Below are positions 1 through 9,229 of a stretch of 64,000 bases of DNA, one piece after another. Position 1 is the first letter of the stretch. Every line of letters starts with the position of its first letter. Below the pieces are notes generated by a model. It was given only the letters and a program-made list of their open reading frames with translations. It was not told the origin of the DNA and made no database searches. A program made the translations under genes and the position numbers. Origin of the DNA: Pontibacter diazotrophicus (GTDB lineage Bacteria; Bacteroidota; Bacteroidia; Cytophagales; Hymenobacteraceae); NCBI RefSeq assembly GCF_003367245.1, contig NZ_QRGR01000001.1:310001-374000 (forward strand), written 5' to 3'.

Positions 1-1
1 A

Positions 2-982
2 AAGGAATCATTCGTGGCCCGTAAATGTGAAGTCGTGACGCAATTCCGGAACACTATCGGTTTAAGGGGACATCTTTCCACCAGGTTGCAACCGAACCAC
101 CCGACAGATGACGCCCGTGGCGTAGCGGCCAGTATAGTAGATGGCTTGCTTTATGGGAGCGGCGATGCTGTTATCGGTATCAACCCGGCTACAGACAGTC
201 CTGCGGTTGTAAGAGGTTTGCTGGAGATGCTGGAGGATGTGCGTGAAAAGTTCAGCATTCCCACGCAGTCCTGTGTGTTGTGCCACCTGACAACAACACT
301 GGAATTACTGAACAAATCGGCTCCTGTCGATCTGACATTTCAGTCTATCGGAGGCACAGAGAAGACCAATACAAGTTTCGGGGTAAATTTAGCCTTACTG
401 GAAGAGGCGTGGCAGGCCACCTTGTCTTTGAACCGGGGTACAGTAGGCAAGCATGTCATGTGTTTCGAGACAGGGCAGGGTAGTTCGCTGTCAGCCAATG
501 CACACCATGGCGTGGATCAGCAAACCTGTGAGGCCCGGGCCTATGCCGTGGCGCGGAAGTATAAACCGCTGTTAGTGAATTCAGTGGTAGGCTTTATAGG
601 CCCTGAGTACCTGTATGACGGAAAACAGATTATCAGGGCTGCCCTAGAGGACCACTTCTGCGGTAAGCTCCTGGGCTTGCCCATGGGAATGGATATTTGC
701 TATACAAACCATGCCGAAGCTGATCAGGATGATATGGACAACCTCCTGACGCTGTTGGGAGTGGCTGGATGTAATTACATTATGGGAGTGCCCGGGGCCG
801 ACGATATCATGCTTCATTACCAGTCTACCTCTTTTCATGATGCACTTTACATACGGAAAGTACTTGGGCTTCGCCCGGCGCCTGAATTTGAGCAGTGGCT
901 AGTGGGGCAGGATATCATAGATAGACAGGGACAACTCCAGCCTGCTCAGAAGCAACACCTGCTCATGAAAATCATTAAGTAA
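2..982 (+). CDS. eutB: Ethanolamine ammonia-lyase large subunit, 3' part (5' end outside window)
   Basis: This is the catalytic large subunit of adenosylcobalamin-dependent ethanolamine ammonia-lyase, which converts ethanolamine to acetaldehyde and ammonia. About 326 C-terminal residues are visible. The frame is open to the left edge, so the GTG at 14 is an internal valine and not a start; the family is usually about 450-470 residues. Recognisable segments are the GLLYGSGDAVIGINPATDSP stretch, CFETGQGSSLSANAHHGVDQ and GMDICYTNHAEADQDDMD, all typical of the EutB barrel. eutC follows 70 bp later on the same strand, so the two subunits are probably co-transcribed. No microcompartment shell gene is visible here, which suits a soluble ethanolamine-as-nitrogen-source role; that role is inference. 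Confidence 0.95.
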   Translation, partial: KESFVARKCEVVTQFRNTIGLRGHLSTRLQPNHPTDDARGVAASIVDGLLYGSGDAVIGINPATDSPAVVRGLLEMLEDVREKFSIPTQSCVLCHLTTTLELLNKSAPVDLTFQSIGGTEKTNTSFGVNLALLEEAWQATLSLNRGTVGKHVMCFETGQGSSLSANAHHGVDQQTCEARAYAVARKYKPLLVNSVVGFIGPEYLYDGKQIIRAALEDHFCGKLLGLPMGMDICYTNHAEADQDDMDNLLTLLGVAGCNYIMGVPGADDIMLHYQSTSFHDALYIRKVLGLRPAPEFEQWLVGQDIIDRQGQLQPAQKQHLLMKIIK

Positions 983-1052
983 TTGAACAGTAAATAAATG
1001 GCAATCTGGGGTATGTAATCCTGTGTCCTGATGCTATTGTTTGTTTAAACAG

Positions 1053-1817
1053 ATGGATAAACCTAAGAGAAGAAACACTGAAACTGATCCCTGGAGCGGT
1101 CTGAAAATGTATACGGCTGCGCGCATTGCGCTCGGCCGGACAGGAACCAGTGTGCCGCTAAAAGAATCCTTCGCTTTCAAGATGGCGCATGCCCATGCAC
1201 GCGACGCTGTTTATTCAAGCCTCAACTTGGAGGTGCTTTTGCAGGGTCTGCATGCATTTAACCTCCCGGTGCATGTGCTTCACAGCATGGCCAGTGACCG
1301 CATGGAGTATTTGCAGCGGCCAGATTTAGGGAGAATGTTAAACCAGGCTTCATCTGAACAGCTTAAGGAGGAGGGAAGCAGCAGTACTGAAATTGCCTTT
1401 GTTCTGGCTGATGGCCTGTCGGCGACTGCCGTTAACGAGCATGCTATTCCGTTGCTACAGTTGCTTGTGCCAGCCTTGCGGCAGGCAGGCTTCACGCTCG
1501 CTCCTCTTACGGTTGCGGAGCAGGCGCGTGTAGCCATTGCAGACGAAATTGGAGAATTGCTTCATGCGAAACTTTCTATTATCATGATCGGTGAACGCCC
1601 TGGGTTAAGTTCCCCAGACAGCTTAGGGGTGTATTTTACCTATGCTCCAAAACCAGGCCTGACCGATGAGGCACGAAACTGCATTTCCAATATTCGGCCC
1701 GAAGGACTTCCATATTCTTTGGCTGCAGAAAAGATACTCTACCTAATCCAGGAGGCCATGAGAAAGAAGCTGACAGGTGTAAAGCTAAAAGACGGGATAG
1801 GTTTACTACAGGGTTAG
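1053..1817 (+). CDS. eutC: Ethanolamine ammonia-lyase small subunit
   Basis: Small subunit of ethanolamine ammonia-lyase, which forms the B12-binding interface with EutB. The 254-residue protein contains the family's LKMYTAARIALGRTG and AHAHARDAVYSSL segments near the N-terminus, FVLADGLSATAVNEHA in the middle, and SIIMIGERPGLSSPDSLGVY in the C-terminal half. The length is normal for the family. I take the ATG at 1053 as the start; a TTG four codons upstream at 1041 is possible, but nothing in the sequence favours it. It lies directly behind eutB and ends about 70 bp before a convergent gene. Confidence 0.93.
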   Translation: MDKPKRRNTETDPWSGLKMYTAARIALGRTGTSVPLKESFAFKMAHAHARDAVYSSLNLEVLLQGLHAFNLPVHVLHSMASDRMEYLQRPDLGRMLNQASSEQLKEEGSSSTEIAFVLADGLSATAVNEHAIPLLQLLVPALRQAGFTLAPLTVAEQARVAIADEIGELLHAKLSIIMIGERPGLSSPDSLGVYFTYAPKPGLTDEARNCISNIRPEGLPYSLAAEKILYLIQEAMRKKLTGVKLKDGIGLLQG

Positions 1818-1888
1818 CTACAGATTTTAACTGTGTATGCATGCGAGATGCTGGTAAACTCAGCATAACAAAAAGCGGTAAATAAACA

Positions 1889-2857
1889 TTACTGTTGCTG
1901 CTGTTGTTGCATTAACTCCAGGTTTCGGCGGTAGCTATTTCCTTGAAAATCGGCGGTAGGTTCAGGTTCTTTCTGCTGAACTACCGGTTTGGTTGTTTCG
2001 GATAGGCCGTTATCGTAACTGACAATTACCTGTACCGTCAGTTCATGTTTTGATGGGCCTTTGTATACACCTTTCACGGGGGAGCAATCATTAAAACTCC
2101 TGCCAACTGCTAACTTAACATAAGTTTCATTCGCAATGCAATTGTTTGTAGGGTCAAGTCCCAGCCAGCCATAAGATGGGAGGTAAGCTTCTACCCAGGC
2201 GTGAGTTGCTCCCTCGCCTCTTATTCCATTCTTATTCGGGCAGATGTAGCCACTCACATACTTGGCTGGTATATCGGCCATACGCAGCATTTGTGCAAGA
2301 ATATGAGCAAAGTCCTGGCAAACGCCTGCCTTCAGCTGCCATATTTCATTCAGCTGGGTTTGCACTGTAGTAACTCCTTGTATATAATTGAACTTTTCAT
2401 AAACAAAATTACAACAGTTGAGCGCAGTCCTATAAGGGGTAATATCTGGTTTAAGATGGCCGCCTACAATCTCCTGAAGCTCTGGTAAGCTGTCAAACGT
2501 TTCCCATTTCAAATAGTCAATGTAAGGCACCTGAAAACGGAGCTCTTTTATCTCTATCCATTGCTGTTCCGGGTAAGCGGTTTCATCGGGCGGCAGTTCC
2601 TTCGCAAAGGTGGCTACTGTAAGTTCAGAGTATATCTCTAACTCCTTGTGGCGTTCACTATAGGTGAAAAAGCCTACTTGGTTGCCGTAGTAATCAATAA
2701 AGGTATCTACTTTAGGATTGCCGGAGATTCTCAGGTCATGCTTTAATACCTGCTGATGCTCATCCTGCAGGGGATATAGGATGATATGGTTGACGCTATC
2801 CCTTACCAAGGCCTCATACGTATATTTTGTGATGTGCTTTATGTTGAATTCTGGCAT
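1889..2857 (-). CDS. Transglutaminase-like cysteine protease family protein (Anbu cluster)
   Basis: A 322-residue protein with the N-terminal beta domain of bacterial transglutaminase-like proteins (residues 1-100) followed by the papain-fold core. The presumed triad is visible: Cys180 in GVCQDFAH, His219 in ATHAWVEAY and Asp235 in LGLDPTNN. The protein ends in a run of glutamines, an oddity of the tail. It is the last gene of a leftward trio with an alpha-E protein (9 bp upstream) and an ATP-grasp protein, the set that habitually accompanies Anbu. The family may hydrolyse or form amide bonds; the substrate is unknown. Function beyond the fold is inference. Confidence 0.88.
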   Translation of the reverse strand: MPEFNIKHITKYTYEALVRDSVNHIILYPLQDEHQQVLKHDLRISGNPKVDTFIDYYGNQVGFFTYSERHKELEIYSELTVATFAKELPPDETAYPEQQWIEIKELRFQVPYIDYLKWETFDSLPELQEIVGGHLKPDITPYRTALNCCNFVYEKFNYIQGVTTVQTQLNEIWQLKAGVCQDFAHILAQMLRMADIPAKYVSGYICPNKNGIRGEGATHAWVEAYLPSYGWLGLDPTNNCIANETYVKLAVGRSFNDCSPVKGVYKGPSKHELTVQVIVSYDNGLSETTKPVVQQKEPEPTADFQGNSYRRNLELMQQQQQQ

Positions 2858-2866
2858 GGTTTATAT

Positions 2867-3802
2867 CTAAGACAAATTAAAACATGTTTGATTGATGGCA
2901 TTACCTATACTGTAGAGCTCGGATTTGATCTCTGCCAGATAAATATGAAGGTCGCCTTTTTTCAGTCCCTTCGTTGAGGTGTATTTTACTTTGCTTTGCA
3001 ACCTTCCTATAAGAAAAATCAGGTTGGCAGCATTGTAAATTTGCCCGTCTTCTTTCAATCGCTCGAAATACCTGTTCAGGTGGTTCAGCGAATAGATTAC
3101 TGACCGGGGAAATTCATTATTCAGCACCACCTGTTCCAGCACATTCTCAGCTTCAAAACCCTGCCGATAGGTTTTAAGGTACAGTTCATATCCCCCTATG
3201 GAAAGCAACAAATGCTTCCAGTAGGTAGCGTTTGTCAAAAGGTCGGGGTTATGGTCTACCGAGCCAAATTTACTATCCAGTATGTTCACAGACTGGATAC
3301 TGCGCTCAAGGTATTTTCCTATCCGCATAAAACTACTTCCCTCGTTGCGGGGCATGGTGATCTCTGTGGTGCCGTAAAAAAGCATTCCTTGCTTTATAAG
3401 AATATCTAACACGGAGATGGGATCCTCTTTTTTGAGCATGGCAATTAACTTTGGATCTTTAACGGTATGATAATACTCATTCAGGCATTGCCACACATCT
3501 TTGGTAATATGGTCCTGCACACTTCTGGCGTTCTCGCGCACCTGAGTGACAATATTCATGATAGAATTGGGGTTTTTCCTTTCGGTAACCATATACAGCA
3601 GCACCGCACGGCTGTTGAACTCACTACCATCAAACCCAGCCCATTTGGGACCACAAAAAATACGGATGACCGGACTCCAGGAAAATTCGGAGACTGCGTC
3701 CTGAGACGCAGCATAATTTATCTTAAGCATGCGCAGCATACCGTCTGTTCTTTCAATGTAACGGCTGATCCAGTATAAACTTTCTGCAACTCTGCTTAAC
3801 AT
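2867..3802 (-). CDS. Alpha-E domain-containing protein (DUF403)
   Basis: A helical 311-residue protein opening with MLSRVAESLYWISRYIERTD, the hallmark N-terminus of the alpha-E (DUF403) family. No catalytic motif can be named. In many bacteria this gene sits between a circularly permuted ATP-grasp gene and a transglutaminase gene, exactly as here (42 bp after the ATP-grasp gene, 9 bp before the transglutaminase). The trio is thought to build or cleave a peptide-like product, but the chemistry is not established. Length is normal. Confidence 0.9.
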   Translation of the reverse strand: MLSRVAESLYWISRYIERTDGMLRMLKINYAASQDAVSEFSWSPVIRIFCGPKWAGFDGSEFNSRAVLLYMVTERKNPNSIMNIVTQVRENARSVQDHITKDVWQCLNEYYHTVKDPKLIAMLKKEDPISVLDILIKQGMLFYGTTEITMPRNEGSSFMRIGKYLERSIQSVNILDSKFGSVDHNPDLLTNATYWKHLLLSIGGYELYLKTYRQGFEAENVLEQVVLNNEFPRSVIYSLNHLNRYFERLKEDGQIYNAANLIFLIGRLQSKVKYTSTKGLKKGDLHIYLAEIKSELYSIGNAINQTCFNLS

Positions 3803-3844
3803 ATCTCTTCTGTTATATTACTTTACCTAACTAAATTTAAAAAC

Positions 3845-5293
3845 TTAAGATAGCACCCAAGTATCTTTACTGCCGCCGCCCTGCGAACTGTTCACAACCA
3901 AAGATCCCTCTTTTAAGGCAACCCTTGTCAGTCCGCCAGGTATAATGTTGATCCCGTTAGGGCCGCACAGGGCAAAGGGCCTGAAATCAACCCTCCTGGG
4001 CTGAAGCTCGCCTTGCATATAACATGGTGCTGAAGAAAGGCTAATGGTAGGTTGTGCGATGAACTGCCTTGGGTCCTTCATGATCTCAAGTTTATACGCT
4101 TCGATTTCCTCAGGTGAGGAAGCATGCCCCATGAGCATACCATAGCCTCCGCTGCCATTCGTTTGCTTCACTACCATACGGGATATATTATCAAACACAT
4201 AGGCCCTTTCCTCCGGATTGCCTAATTGGTAGGTAGGTACATTCTTCAGGAGCGGCTCTTCGTTCAGGTAGTATTTGATCATGTCCGGCACATACACATA
4301 AATAGCCTTGTCATCTGCCACACCGTTCCCTATGGCATTCACAATCGTCACGTTGCCGCTCCTGTAGGCGTTCATTAAACCGGCTACACCCAGTAAGCTT
4401 TTGGAGTTGAACACTAACGGATCAAGGTATTCGTCATCTACCCTGCGGTAAATCACATCTACCTGCTGCAGGCCAGCCGTTGTCCGCATGTATACTTTCT
4501 GGTTATCAACAATTAGGTCTGGTCCTTCCACTAGTTCGATACCCATTAAACGGGCAAGGGTGGTGTGCTCAAAATAGGCAGAGTTAAAGCTGCCCGGGCT
4601 TAGCAAAACGATGGTAGGGTCTGGAGTCTTTCTTGGCGAAAGCGCCCGCAGATTATTATAGAGCACATCCGGGTATTCTGTCACACTCCTGACTTTGCAT
4701 TGGGGCAGAAGATCAGGAAAAAGGCGCTTCGTAATTTCTCGGTTTTCCAGCATATAACTCACACCGGAAGGAGTGCGTACATTATCCTCCAAAATATAAT
4801 AAGTGCCATCATTATCCCTGATCAGGTCAATGCCGGCTATATGAATATAGATATCGTGCGGGACCTTGACATGGCACATTTCCCTGAGAAAATGAGGGCA
4901 GGAGTAAATAATGTCGATGGGAACAATACCATCTTTGATAATGAACTGCTCGCTGTACACATCCTTCAGGAACAGGTTTAAGGCTGTTACGCGTTGCTTT
5001 ATTCCCTTTTCTATGAATTCCCATTCCGCAGATTTGATGATTCTGGGAACAATATCGAAAGGGAAAATTTTTTCTATACCTTCCCCGCTGTTATACACCG
5101 TAAACGTGATACCTTGACTCATGAAAAGAGATTTTGACAGCTCCTCTTTTTTATTGAGTTCGTCTATAGATTCCTGGCTTAGGTAATCCATAACGGTTTT
5201 ATATTCTGTTCGTATCTGTTTTGATTGATCGTACATTTCATCCCAGGTGTTTGCTGGGGGGTTATAATCTTTTGAGTATCCTTTTTCAATCAT
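3845..5293 (-). CDS. Circularly permuted type 2 ATP-grasp protein
   Basis: A 482-residue member of the DUF404/DUF407 ATP-grasp family, predicted to ligate a carboxylate to an amine with ATP. Typical segments are RVTALNLFLKDVYSEQFI, the DGTYYILEDNVRTPSGVSYM loop (residues about 165-185), DVIYRRVDDEYLDPL, and the glycine-rich VVKQTNGSGGYGMLMG followed by FIAQPTISLSSAPC. It is the first gene of the leftward Anbu-associated trio. Its start faces that of Anbu across a 186-bp gap that must hold both promoters. Family and context are well supported; the product it makes is unknown. Confidence 0.92.
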   Translation of the reverse strand: MIEKGYSKDYNPPANTWDEMYDQSKQIRTEYKTVMDYLSQESIDELNKKEELSKSLFMSQGITFTVYNSGEGIEKIFPFDIVPRIIKSAEWEFIEKGIKQRVTALNLFLKDVYSEQFIIKDGIVPIDIIYSCPHFLREMCHVKVPHDIYIHIAGIDLIRDNDGTYYILEDNVRTPSGVSYMLENREITKRLFPDLLPQCKVRSVTEYPDVLYNNLRALSPRKTPDPTIVLLSPGSFNSAYFEHTTLARLMGIELVEGPDLIVDNQKVYMRTTAGLQQVDVIYRRVDDEYLDPLVFNSKSLLGVAGLMNAYRSGNVTIVNAIGNGVADDKAIYVYVPDMIKYYLNEEPLLKNVPTYQLGNPEERAYVFDNISRMVVKQTNGSGGYGMLMGHASSPEEIEAYKLEIMKDPRQFIAQPTISLSSAPCYMQGELQPRRVDFRPFALCGPNGINIIPGGLTRVALKEGSLVVNSSQGGGSKDTWVLS

Positions 5294-5479
5294 TTTTAAA
5301 CCATAGGGTGAAACGGTTTGACAATACCGCTATGTAATAATACAACTTAAAGTTAAACTCATTTTTTACAAATTACGAATAATTGCTTTAATGGATATAC
5401 AATTTAATAAAAAATAATCTTTATTTGTATAAATTTCGCATTTAAGCAATCCTTATATTAGTAAAATAGAAGCCAATAT

Positions 5480-6223
5480 ATGACGTACTGTTTAGGAATA
5501 AAGGTTAAAGAGGGCCTTGTAGCAATAGCTGACACAAGGATTACGTCCGGCTCTGACACGACTGAAAAAAAGAAGATACACATACAGCAACGGGACCATT
5601 ACTCGCTCTTTATTATGACCAGTGGGCTTAGATCCATTCGGGATAAAGCTGTTTTGTATTTCAAGGAGCGAATAGATGAAGGCGTTGAGCACAATAAACT
5701 TTATAAGGCAGTAAACGATTTTGGTGCACAGGTGAGGCGTGTGGCAAAAGAGGATAGGGAAGCGCTGGAACATGCCGGTTTTAGGTTTAATCTCAACACC
5801 ATCATAGGTGGTCAGCTAAAGGATGACGAGGAACATAAGCTCTTCTTATTGTACCCCGAGGGAAACTGGGTTGAGTTAGGCGAGGGAGCCCCTTTTGTGG
5901 TCATTGGGAACTCCGGCCATGGAAAAGCAATACTTAACCGAACGCTTACCCGCGACTCCAGCATGCACCTGGCCTTAAAAACTGGTTTTCTTTCTTTTGA
6001 CTCAACGCGGGCAAGTGCCAATGATGTTGATTTCCCAATTGATGTGGTGTTGTACCGTAACAATAGCTTTCAGATGGTCGAGCATCGGTACGATAAAAAG
6101 GACCTGGAAAGTATTTCGGAAGGATGGGCAGAGGAGTTGAAAAAAGCTCTTAAAAATATTCCCAATGATTGGATGGACGCAGCCTTCAATAAAATACCCG
6201 TACCCAATAACATGACAATATGA
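5480..6223 (+). CDS. Anbu, ancestral beta-subunit proteasome-like peptidase
   Basis: A 247-residue proteasome-type N-terminal nucleophile hydrolase of the Anbu family. Thr2 follows the initiator methionine and would become the catalytic N-terminal threonine. Asp18 in AIADTRI matches the conserved aspartate (Asp17 in proteasome numbering), and a lysine run at 30-32 lies where the catalytic lysine is expected. The later FVVIGNSGHGKAIL and FLSFDSTRASANDVDFPIDV stretches are also family-like. The stop overlaps the start of the next transglutaminase gene (ATGA at 6220-6223), so translation is coupled. It diverges from the ATP-grasp/alpha-E/transglutaminase operon, giving the standard Anbu neighbourhood. 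The physiological substrate is unknown. Confidence 0.92.
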   Translation: MTYCLGIKVKEGLVAIADTRITSGSDTTEKKKIHIQQRDHYSLFIMTSGLRSIRDKAVLYFKERIDEGVEHNKLYKAVNDFGAQVRRVAKEDREALEHAGFRFNLNTIIGGQLKDDEEHKLFLLYPEGNWVELGEGAPFVVIGNSGHGKAILNRTLTRDSSMHLALKTGFLSFDSTRASANDVDFPIDVVLYRNNSFQMVEHRYDKKDLESISEGWAEELKKALKNIPNDWMDAAFNKIPVPNNMTI

Positions 6224-7062
6224 AATTTGAAGTAGCGGCAAATATAGCGTATGAGGCAAAATCGTCTTCTACACTTATTTTGAATGTCCAACCCTATAAG
6301 TTTGACGGGCAACTGGTAATTAAGGAAGACTTCCATGTGGATCCTGATTTAAAAATGCAGGAGCTTCTTTCCGATACCGGAGAGAAAAGGTTTCAGGTTG
6401 TCGAGGTTGCGGAGGCTGGCAATATCTCGATCCATTATAAAGCCACAGTAGAGAATGAAATAAAGGCTATACCTGCTGAACATCTTGTTGATGTGCCTAT
6501 TCAGAAGATGCCTGTTGCAGCCTTATCGTATCTGAACCCAAGCCGGTATTGCCAGTCGGACAGGCTATACAAGTTTGCGTCGAATAAATTTGGCAACAAG
6601 GAGAGTGCCTTTCACAAAGTTATTGCCATCTGCGACTGGATTAATGACAACGTAGAGTATAGCGGAGGCCACACAAACGCGCAGACTTCTGCTTATGATA
6701 CCATAACGGAGCAGGTCGGGGTTTGCCGTGATTTTGCGCACCTTGGTGTTGCTTTATGCCGGGCACTAACCATTCCTGCCCGCTACTTAACGTGCTATGC
6801 GTATCAGCTTCAACCACCCGACTTTCACGCTTGTTTTGAAGCATATTTGGGAGGGTACTGGATCATTTTTGACGCCACAAAGCTTGCTCCCATCAATGGG
6901 TTGATAAAAATTGCGACAGGCCCTGATGCAGCAGATACTGCTTTTGCAGGCACCTTCGGCAATCTGGACTTCCGAAGCCTTGATGTTAGTTCACGCTTTC
7001 TGGGCGATGAATTCCAGGGCGTTGACTATAGTACATCTACCCAAGGTTATGCCTATGTGTAA
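6220..7062 (+). CDS. Transglutaminase family protein coupled to Anbu
   Basis: A 280-residue transglutaminase-like protein, the second at this locus. The core begins near residue 100. The triad is Cys169 in GVCRDFAHLG, His203 in DFHACFEAYL and Asp218 in WIIFDATK. The start codon overlaps the anbu stop by four bases, so the two are translationally coupled. Two transglutaminases from different subgroups flanking one Anbu suggests they act on the same peptide-like substrate. That idea is inference; no signal peptide is visible, so the protein is probably cytoplasmic. Confidence 0.9.
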   Translation: MKFEVAANIAYEAKSSSTLILNVQPYKFDGQLVIKEDFHVDPDLKMQELLSDTGEKRFQVVEVAEAGNISIHYKATVENEIKAIPAEHLVDVPIQKMPVAALSYLNPSRYCQSDRLYKFASNKFGNKESAFHKVIAICDWINDNVEYSGGHTNAQTSAYDTITEQVGVCRDFAHLGVALCRALTIPARYLTCYAYQLQPPDFHACFEAYLGGYWIIFDATKLAPINGLIKIATGPDAADTAFAGTFGNLDFRSLDVSSRFLGDEFQGVDYSTSTQGYAYV

Positions 7063-7308
7063 CCGGAGAGACACAATTACCACTTTAAAACTGTTCTCCT
7101 CTTTATGCGTCTAGTACTGGCAAACACAACAGAAATGGCACCGCACCTTAAGTATATCTACGTGCGCGTCTGAGTGAAGATTGTGCGCTGTAAAAGCCGA
7201 TAATAAAGTAATACTCGTGAACTTAGGAATGAAAACGGAACCTAGGTAAGTAAACTCAACATACTATACTCTATAATAAACTTGAATCCCAGGTACATTT
7301 CATAGCGC

Positions 7309-7860
7309 TTATCTGTTATCTATCAACTCACCAATGTACTTTTTCTTACTCAAGTCCAGCATCTTTACAAAGTGAGGCTTGTCCGCGCTGGTCAGGTAAG
7401 CTTTCCATAGGCCTTCTACCAGCAGCATCAGTACCTCCGTTTCCATCTCCGGCTCCTCATAGCCAAGTTGGGCAAATGCCGCCACAAGCTTTTGCTTGAC
7501 AGAGTGGGAGAAACGAAGGTGGTGTTTCTGTGCAATTTCTTCGTCCACCAGACGGAACTGCATCCGCCAAAAACTTCGCTCATCCTCCACCAGCTTTAAT
7601 GGCATGTCCAGCATGTTACTTATAAATTTAGCCGGGTCTTTTTCCTCTATAAGGCTTTTGCTTTTGTCTGTGGCGCGTCTGTATCCTGCCTTCACTATAG
7701 CCTCCAGTAAATTCCCTTTACTAACATAGTGCTTGAATATCAGGCCTTCCGATACGCCAGCCGCCTTGGCGATAAGACTTGTCGGAGTAGCTTCATACCC
7801 TTTATCAGCGAAAAGATGCAGGGCAGTTTCTAGAATGATTTCTTTTTTCGTCTTCAGCAT
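7309..7860 (-). CDS. TetR/AcrR family transcriptional regulator
   Basis: A 183-residue regulator with the TetR N-terminal helix-turn-helix (residues about 8-50: ILETALHLFADKGYEATPTS, then AAGVSEGLIFKHYVSKGNLL). The C-terminal ligand domain is not assignable to a known inducer. The gene stands alone, convergent to the Anbu operon, with an AT-rich 260-bp region upstream. A usual partner (efflux pump or fatty-acid gene) is not adjacent; the next rightward sequence is a broken membrane-protein fragment, so the original target may have been lost. Confidence 0.88.
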   Translation of the reverse strand: MLKTKKEIILETALHLFADKGYEATPTSLIAKAAGVSEGLIFKHYVSKGNLLEAIVKAGYRRATDKSKSLIEEKDPAKFISNMLDMPLKLVEDERSFWRMQFRLVDEEIAQKHHLRFSHSVKQKLVAAFAQLGYEEPEMETEVLMLLVEGLWKAYLTSADKPHFVKMLDLSKKKYIGELIDNR

Positions 7861-8120
7861 TTCAGTTTCTTAAAATAAAGATAAATCATCTTTCAAATTC
7901 CAAGGAGGGGCGAGACGTGTGTACAAAGAAGTACTAGTCCAGAGGAGAGTTAATGTCTAAATCATTTACCTGTAGATAAATCAAAGTAAAATTGAAATTT
8001 TTTTAATTCATATGATATAATATTGAGTTTATTACTACGAAATACTTATTTATTTGTTAATTTTTTACTTAAAAAGAAGGTATTTTGTAAATTAAACATT
8101 TATAAATTGCAATGGCTTAG

Positions 8121-8579
8121 GTGGCAGCATCCGGTGTATTCGGAGTGGGCATACAGGAAACAGTAGCCGATATTTTCCACTTGGGCGGTTCGCTTATTGT
8201 AGTGCTGGCCGTGATTAGCATGGAAGAGCCTATGCGCATCTGCCGATACATGAATATTCTACTTCGTCTGGCCGTGGCGGTGGCTCCATGGTTCCTGGGC
8301 AACAGCCCAACGGAATTAAGTATGACCGGCGCAGTGCTTGGTTTGGCCGTGGCAGGCCTTGCCTTACCGCTCGGCCTGAAAACGCAATATTATGCAGGAT
8401 GGAAGAGTACATCAAATAGTAGCCGTATGCGTGCTGCTGATACGCAGCGGGTGCTCTCTGACGGGGAGATAAAAACACGTGTGCGGGAGGTGCTTTATAA
8501 AAACATGATCTGTGGCCGGAAAGGAGGCTTCAACTATCACTACACCAAGCCCTCCCCTCAAAGAACCAGTCTATTGTAA
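8121..8579 (+). pseudogene. Decayed C-terminal fragment of an SPW-repeat type membrane protein
   Basis: The first 95 or so residues of this open frame contain two hydrophobic helices with AVAPWFLG-like wording, resembling the C-terminal end of SPW-repeat membrane proteins (some fused to a vitamin K epoxide reductase domain). The beginning is missing. An ATG at 8112 is followed after one codon by TAG (8118-8120), and the frame then reopens at GTG 8121. The last 50 residues (after about 8410) look like unrelated run-on sequence. GC is visibly higher than in the AT-rich flank at 7861-8110. I read it as a relic left beside the IS3 remnant. Family assignment is tentative. Confidence 0.45.
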
Positions 8580-8676
8580 AGAAGAATAATGTGGTTTAGG
8601 ATATCGGAGCTAAAGAAACTGTGCCAGATTAAGGGTAATAAACGACAGGAATTGCAATGCCTCACTGGAGACTTTC

Positions 8677-8948
8677 TCAGGCCGCCACGGTGGTCGCTTC
8701 CGCCTCCATCGTCTCACTCAGCGCCCAGCCCACTATTTTCCGGTCGGCCAGATCCAGTACCACCGTCAGGTAAAGCCAGCCTTCCCCGGTCCTGATGTAG
8801 GTTAAATCCGACACCCATTTCTCTGCCGGTCTTGTCGCTTGAAAATCCCTTGACAGGTGATTCTCCGCCACAACATACATGTGGCTGGAGTCGGTGGTCT
8901 TCAGTACCTGACACATCTTCTCAGGCGGGGAATTGGATTCGGTACTCC
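8677..8948 (-). pseudogene. IS3 family OrfB (integrase core), internally deleted
   Basis: Short pieces of the DDE integrase remain. An N-terminal [11 protein letters not shown] piece lies in one frame, MCQVLK in a second, and the core strand [20 protein letters not shown] then [16 protein letters not shown] follows. The segment between about 8880 and 8860, which should code for roughly 80 residues, is gone, and the region after the first catalytic aspartate is truncated at TTVAA. The D-D-E triad is therefore incomplete. Confidence 0.8.
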
Positions 8949-8949
8949 T

Positions 8950-9229
8950 TTATGAACCCGTATACCGCCCGTCTCCCCTGGAGAAGATGCTCACCGCTTT
9001 TTTTAGAATATCGCGCTCCAGCTGCGCCTCCTTCAGCTCCTTTTGCAGCCGCTTTATCTCCCTCTGCTCCTCTGTCAGCCCTTCGGCGGACCGGACTAGC
9101 GAGCTGTCTTTCTGCCGCCACTTGCTCAGCCGGCCAGGGTCTATACCCAACTCATCAGCCACTTCTTTTACTGATCCCCTGGCCAATGGCCATCCGCTTG
9201 AAGGAGGCGTCAAATACACGTCTATCCAT
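8950..9229 (-). pseudogene. IS3 family OrfA (helix-turn-helix transposase subunit), frameshifted
   Basis: The probable start is the ATG at 9229-9227, giving MDRRVFDASFKRMAI. A frameshift near 9185-9192 moves the reading into another frame, which continues GSVKEVADELGIDPGRLSKW and ends with the leucine-zipper-like QREIKRLQKELKEAQLERD and ILKKAVSIFS typical of IS3 OrfA. Before the shift the first frame runs into a stop about 24 codons in, so no functional OrfA is made. Confidence 0.8.

Noticed and set aside
1889-1915. CAG/CAA repeat as a regulatory microsatellite
   Set aside because: Only six glutamine codons at the protein's C-terminal end; too short and impure to infer phase variation.
5480-6223. 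Possible HslV (ClpQ) rather than Anbu
   Set aside because: Length of 247 is too long for HslV (about 175), no hslU is adjacent, and the ATP-grasp/alpha-E/transglutaminase neighbours are the Anbu set.
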